This document shows positions 60,149-64,000 of a stretch of DNA of 64,000 nt, piece after piece (within the stretch, counting starts at the first letter, position 1; every line of letters starts with the position of its first letter). The position numbers and the translations under genes were made by a program. The notes under the pieces are model-generated. The model had not been told where the DNA came from. It saw nothing but the letters and a program-made list of their open reading frames with translations, and did no database searches. Source of the DNA: Halisarca cf. caerulea (lineage: Eukaryota > Porifera > Demospongiae > Chondrillida > Halisarcidae); assembly GCA_963170055.1 (NCBI GenBank), contig CAUJGJ010000005.1, positions 1,101,703-1,165,702 of the forward strand, given 5' to 3'.

Positions 60149-61289
60149 CGCGCACGTGCGCATGTAGTTATACAAAGAATGCATACTTATGTTCTTATCT
60201 TTAGAGTGGATACTTACACATGCAGCCTTAATTCCATCATTGCATAGAACATGTCCTGGAGCAGGAGCTACATACATAGGCATTCCAGTGAAAACTAGCT
60301 AGGAAGTGAAGTTGTGTAAATCCACAAGAGTAAATCATAGTGTCCCACGATTCAAGGGGGGACCTCTTTGGTGGTGACAGGGGGTGCAGGTACAAGAGGA
60401 CAAAGTCACAATCATGCACTACTGAGGAATGAACCTAAAGCCCATCCCATAGTCAGTGCTCTGCAATCAATCCACAGCCACCAGCAATGCTGCATGCACT
60501 CCCGGACCCCATATTATCATATCACCACCAAAGAGAGAAGAATGAAGACAATCCTCTATGCCGCACCCAAACTGTGTCACATTATTTATACAACATATTT
60601 GTTTTATTGTAATTAATAACTGATTTGGATCCCTTCAAAAACAGCTACTGATCATGAGCTGCATGAGCTCTTTGGCCTCAATAAGATTAATCAATTTAAA
60701 TCTGATCCTAATCCATTGTGGACAGATTATTATGTAGTACACATTACACCTTCCAGATCTGATGTGTTCTGATATAATTGAATAGATATGTATGCAATAT
60801 GTGTGCATATGTGCATCTGTACATATTGTGTCTAAATGTGTTCAAATACTCCAGCCTGCATGAGGGAGAGGTGCATGTGTAGAGGGTATACTAGTATTTA
60901 CTGCTGGAAGAAGGATACTGTGTTTAAAGGAAGGGGATGAATGATTGATTGGATGAAGCTCGGAGTTAGCTTAAATGACTTGAGCCCCAGGACACCTTTG
61001 TCAGGTTCAAACTACACTGATAATAATATTATACGTGGAGCCACTCTGACTGTTTTAGATAAAGATAGGCAGGTACCGGCTAAGCTGTCATAACATTGAC
61101 AACAGATTTCTGAATTTCTAGCACACTATATCCTTCACAAAGTCTTCAATATAAATCTGCAAAAAATGAACACCCCATCCAAGAAACTTTTGGCCTTGCC
61201 TAGTCTTATGCAGACTTTTATGTGCTCTAGTCGGGTGTTAAGGATGTTTACTACGTCATATAAACATGGAGAAAAGGGTCGGCAACAAC
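60149..61289. other. Spacer
   Basis: 60149-60225 is the end of the inverted duplication. The rest has no gene that I recognise; 60364-60535 carries inverted ends listed separately. Confidence 0.5.
60364..60535. repeat. 172 bp unit with 14 bp perfect inverted ends
   Basis: CTCTTTGGTGGTGA at 60364-60377 faces TCACCACCAAAGAG at 60522-60535. The interior is not coding. Possibly a MITE; no target duplication identified. Confidence 0.5.
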
Positions 61290-61397
61290 AGACTAAGCTG
61301 TGTCACAAACGCTATAAAATGGCGGAGTGGTAGACGTCATCGTACGCGTACGATTCGATCTGTATGACTCGTTGAGCTTGAGAGCTCGGCGGTTATC
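61290..61397 (+). promoter_or_regulatory. Probable promoter and 5' UTR of GTF2H5
   Basis: Just upstream of the ATG lies AAAATGGCGGA (about 61316-61326), resembling the YY1-type element found at the start of housekeeping genes, then GACGTCAT (61333-61340), a CRE/ATF-like half site, within a locally GC-richer stretch. No TATA box at a fitting distance. Assignment rests on position and motif resemblance only. Confidence 0.4.
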
Positions 61398-63805
61398 ATG
61401 GTACAGGCATCAAAAGGAAAGCTCCTAAAATGGTAATTGAGTCCCTGGTACTGTATTATAGTACTGTCTGCATGTCGTCTGTATACGCATACACTAATTA
61501 TAACTGATTCACTAAGTAGGATAAAGCAATGGAACGTCAATGGTGGGCCAAAAGTAGTGTCAACAGCAACTTAGAGGCCTAATTTTTGGTCAGTATTGCC
61601 TATAGGAATTGCGAATTCAGCATTGGTAAATATGTCTAGACAGCACAACTGTAAACAAGAGTAAAGACCTTGTTTTGTTAACCCCTAGTCTTCAATTCAA
61701 TTCGATAAGTTTTACAGACTGCCAGTCTGGTGCAATTGTAATCATGTATGATTTTATACGTAAGTAGTGAATGTGTTTGGATTTGTAGTGGAATATACCC
61801 TGAGTTTCCAGGATGGTTATTGAACTTGTGCCATTTTACAATGTTCATAAGACATAGTGGTACGTGATTTTCCTTAGCAACATGTGACAGCCTTGTTTTC
61901 TCTGTACCCTTTATATTTGTCAATCATGTTTTGTTTTGGTTGTGTACTGTTTATTTAATGTTTGTTGGTGGAATCCTTAAGTAGTCTAAGTAATCTGATC
62001 CTACTGTTACTCTTGTAGCTATTAAAAAATGCATGAAAAGCCAAATGCATATACCAGCTGGGTGTGACACACTGTCCCCAATCCACCAAGCACTAGATTA
62101 CAAGAGTTGTGGGTTATTGAAATAATCTTGGTATATTTTAGGGGCTGTCTGCTATATTGTTTTCATTTGGACTTTTAGTGTGCAAAGAAAGCCTAAATGC
62201 ACCAAGTGGTGTACATTTCCTTTTTTGAAGACAAATGTTAGTGGTTGTCAGACTCTTTGTCTACAAGAACAAAATGCAACTGTTGTAGGTGATCATCACG
62301 AACGAATTTGCTGAGTTCTGTGGGAAGATGACAAATAATTAGATCGCTTCCCATTCTGCTGCACTGATTCAGCATTATACAAATATATTGTTTATTTCAC
62401 TTATTCGGATATTTCACTTATCCAAACCCAAAGAAACCTGTTTGCCCATGGGAGTTCGGATGAGCGAGGATGTACTGTATATATACCGGATGAGCCTTAT
62501 ACACCCCAAGTCCAAATGAAAGTAATATAGGGGCTGCCTGCTGACATCCCCTAACAGCTACTCAATGCTTTTCAAGTGATTTGAGTGTGTGGGGCAGTAG
62601 CTTCCACAAGTTTGTAACTCGAATTTCTTGTTGTATGGTAACTGTACCTCAAGGGATGTTCTGATTAAGTAGAATTTGGTCAATTGAGATGTCTGATTAC
62701 AAAGTTTCTGCTGTACCAAGTAGTCTATTGGTATAGATTCATTTTCTCAAATGCAGAGCTAAGCCTATGTTCATAGTGTTAGTTCACCACAAATTTTGAC
62801 AGCCAACTGCCATTTTCTTTAGTTAGAATGGTTGATGCAAGAGACTGTTTGGTATGATCAACCTCAATTTATCCATATGCTCTCTATATAATGTAACCTA
62901 GTATAGTCTATGATTTGTGTGGAGGATACGCAAAGTGAATGATATGTTTCATGTCTTGGCCATCTTTGAGAATAGATGAGGCCGGGTTTCGATTCAGTTT
63001 ATGCAAGTATGTTCCTACTAGTTGCAAACAAATACTTTTAATGTTAGCACAAAATATTGAAAAAACAAGTTGAAAGATATAATTCATTGTCAAGTTAAAA
63101 CTTGTAAACTGCAGTGTGTTACATGTGAGTGCATCTCTGTATGGAACCGGATAGCCACTGATCCCAAAGTAACGTAGCGGTTGTGCATGCCTTTCATACT
63201 GTCATGTTGTACTTGATTTTATGCAGAATGTGGATGAGGGTTTGAACCCAGTGTACCATAGGCATATCCAGGGGGTGCTCAGGATACTTAAGCACCCCCA
63301 CCCTGAGGATCAGAGCCTTAGATTTAGTGAATACCCAGTGAAAATGTTAAAATTAATCACCCGTTTATTGTGGGTAATATTACTCAATATACTGAGCTAT
63401 GAGAGTAGCAAAGTCTCCCTTCATTTAAGCCGGCAAAATTTAAAAAATGGCAGAAGAATGTGGCAGCCATTTTGATAACGTCATAGGGTAGTTTGTGCAA
63501 CACTTTCTGATAATGATCTGCATGTCTCTGTTTGTTTCATGCTTAGTTCTAAAGTCAATAATATTTGGCTATATTCTTCCTATGTTTTTCTTGAATGCTG
63601 CAGCAGTGATCCTGCAATCAAACAGTTTATAATTCACCTGGATGAGACAAAGAAATTGGGCAAAAAGTTTATAATTCATGACCTGGATGAAGTTCATCTT
63701 TTTGTGGAGGAATCAATAGTAGTTGAGTTACAGAAACAAGTAGACTACTTGATGGAAGAAAATTCCTATTCGGAGTTTGCTCAAGAGTCCAAACTTCGTA
63801 GTTAG
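61398..63805 (+). CDS. GTF2H5: General transcription factor IIH subunit 5 (TTDA/Tfb5), two exons
   Basis: Encodes the small TFIIH core subunit that binds and stabilises p52 and supports XPB in nucleotide excision repair and transcription in the nucleus. Exon 1 is 61398-61432 (MVQASKGKLLK plus two bases) with donor GTAATT; exon 2 is 63607-63805 and starts so that the split codon is Cys, giving KLLKCDPAIKQF, matching the family's LIECDPAMKQF. Then HLDETKKLGKKFIIHDLDE and VHLFVEESIVVELQ follow, as in the human protein. Total 77 residues, near the usual 71, with a longer charged C-terminal tail. The acceptor is CAGCAG, so use of the first AG (63603) would add one Ser. A single copy, unrelated to the array to its left. 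Identification by recognition of the conserved sequence; splice choice is inferred. Confidence 0.92.
61433..63606 (+). other. Intron of GTF2H5 with mobile-element remnants
   Basis: A 2.17 kb intron. Near 62385-62480 are CACTTATTCGGATATTTCAC and ATGAGCGAGGATGTACTGTA, resembling pogo/Tigger-type ends. 62930-63150 is related to 35880-36130. At 63271-63299 GGGGGTGCT faces AGCACCCCC. The 84-codon frame at 63221-63475 runs over this repeat and is not considered coding. Confidence 0.6.
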
Positions 63806-64000
63806 CGTATATTTCATGCTCTTTTTATTTCGTGTAATCATAAAAGTATGCAAATGGGATTCAATCGTTGGTGTCGAGTATCAACAATGGAATGTATGGT
63901 CAATCGTGCGATTCTTTGTGGCATATAGAGCGTTAATATTTTGGCGGCTTTGTCATGGTAACAAAAAGGCGTGGTTACGTGAAGGTGAGCGTCAAAAAGA
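63806..64000. other. 3' flank of GTF2H5 and possible next promoter
   Basis: No perfect AATAAA was seen; AATCATAAAAG at about 63837 is a weak candidate polyadenylation signal. GTCATGGTAAC near 63952 resembles half of an X-box (RFX site), and the sequence becomes GC-richer toward the edge. Too little is visible to call a gene. Confidence 0.3.

Noticed and set aside
63221..63475. 84-codon frame upstream of GTF2H5 exon 2
   Set aside because: It crosses an inverted repeat (GGGGGTGCT facing AGCACCCCC) inside the intron and shows no family match, while the exon 1 at 61398 gives the conserved GTF2H5 N-terminus.

Overview
This window is nuclear DNA from an animal, most likely an early-branching marine invertebrate; a sponge is my best guess, by inference. 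The sequence is AT-rich and gene-poor. Coding segments are split by GT-AG introns, and the intergenic space holds long (CA)n/(TG)n microsatellites, non-LTR retrotransposons, foldback elements and MITE-like elements. No bacterial operons, ribosome binding sites, rRNA, tRNA or CRISPR arrays were seen.

From the left edge to about 58.7 kb the window is built from one repeatedly duplicated pair of gene families. The first is a two-exon membrane transporter of the major facilitator superfamily, closest to the sugar-porter (SLC2-like) group, always on the minus strand. The second is a small GNAT acetyltransferase, mostly on the plus strand and often tail-to-tail with a transporter. Two transporters appear intact (5320-7215 and 54015-55954). 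Two GNAT genes appear intact (35260-35829 plus, 58145-58663 minus). At least six further transporter copies or fragments and ten GNAT copies are broken. Large blocks repeat inside the window: 1-3345 matches 19441-22843; 3360-7430 matches 13450-17560; 17400-19140 matches 43200-47050 with a LINE inserted in the second; 49500-52790 matches 52790-55970 in tandem; 24310-28400 matches 58145-60220 in inverted orientation.

Into this array many mobile elements have landed. They include a LINE with a restriction-like endonuclease inside a (CA)n tract (24839-27249), a CR1/Jockey-like LINE (44083-45975), a LINE 3' fragment inside the inverted paralogue of the same microsatellite (59102-59885), an integrase-core transposon bounded by long inverted repeats and palindromic satellite (32.2-33.6 kb), foldback elements at 12.25 and 33.7 kb, and several MITE-like elements, two of which interrupt transporter pseudogene 39900-42820. 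Broken copies of a Ulp1-type protease/PHD-finger gene (7660-8275) and of a RecQ-like helicase (29447-31093) are probably mobile or multicopy families too. Two loci carry sequences that fit a minimal type I hammerhead ribozyme (12935-12972 and 33735-33775), with stems that differ in sequence but keep pairing.

The right end leaves the array: 61398-63805 is a two-exon gene for the TFIIH subunit GTF2H5 (TTDA/Tfb5), the one clearly conserved housekeeping gene here. No functional link between the transporter and the acetyltransferase can be shown from sequence; only their joint duplication is visible.
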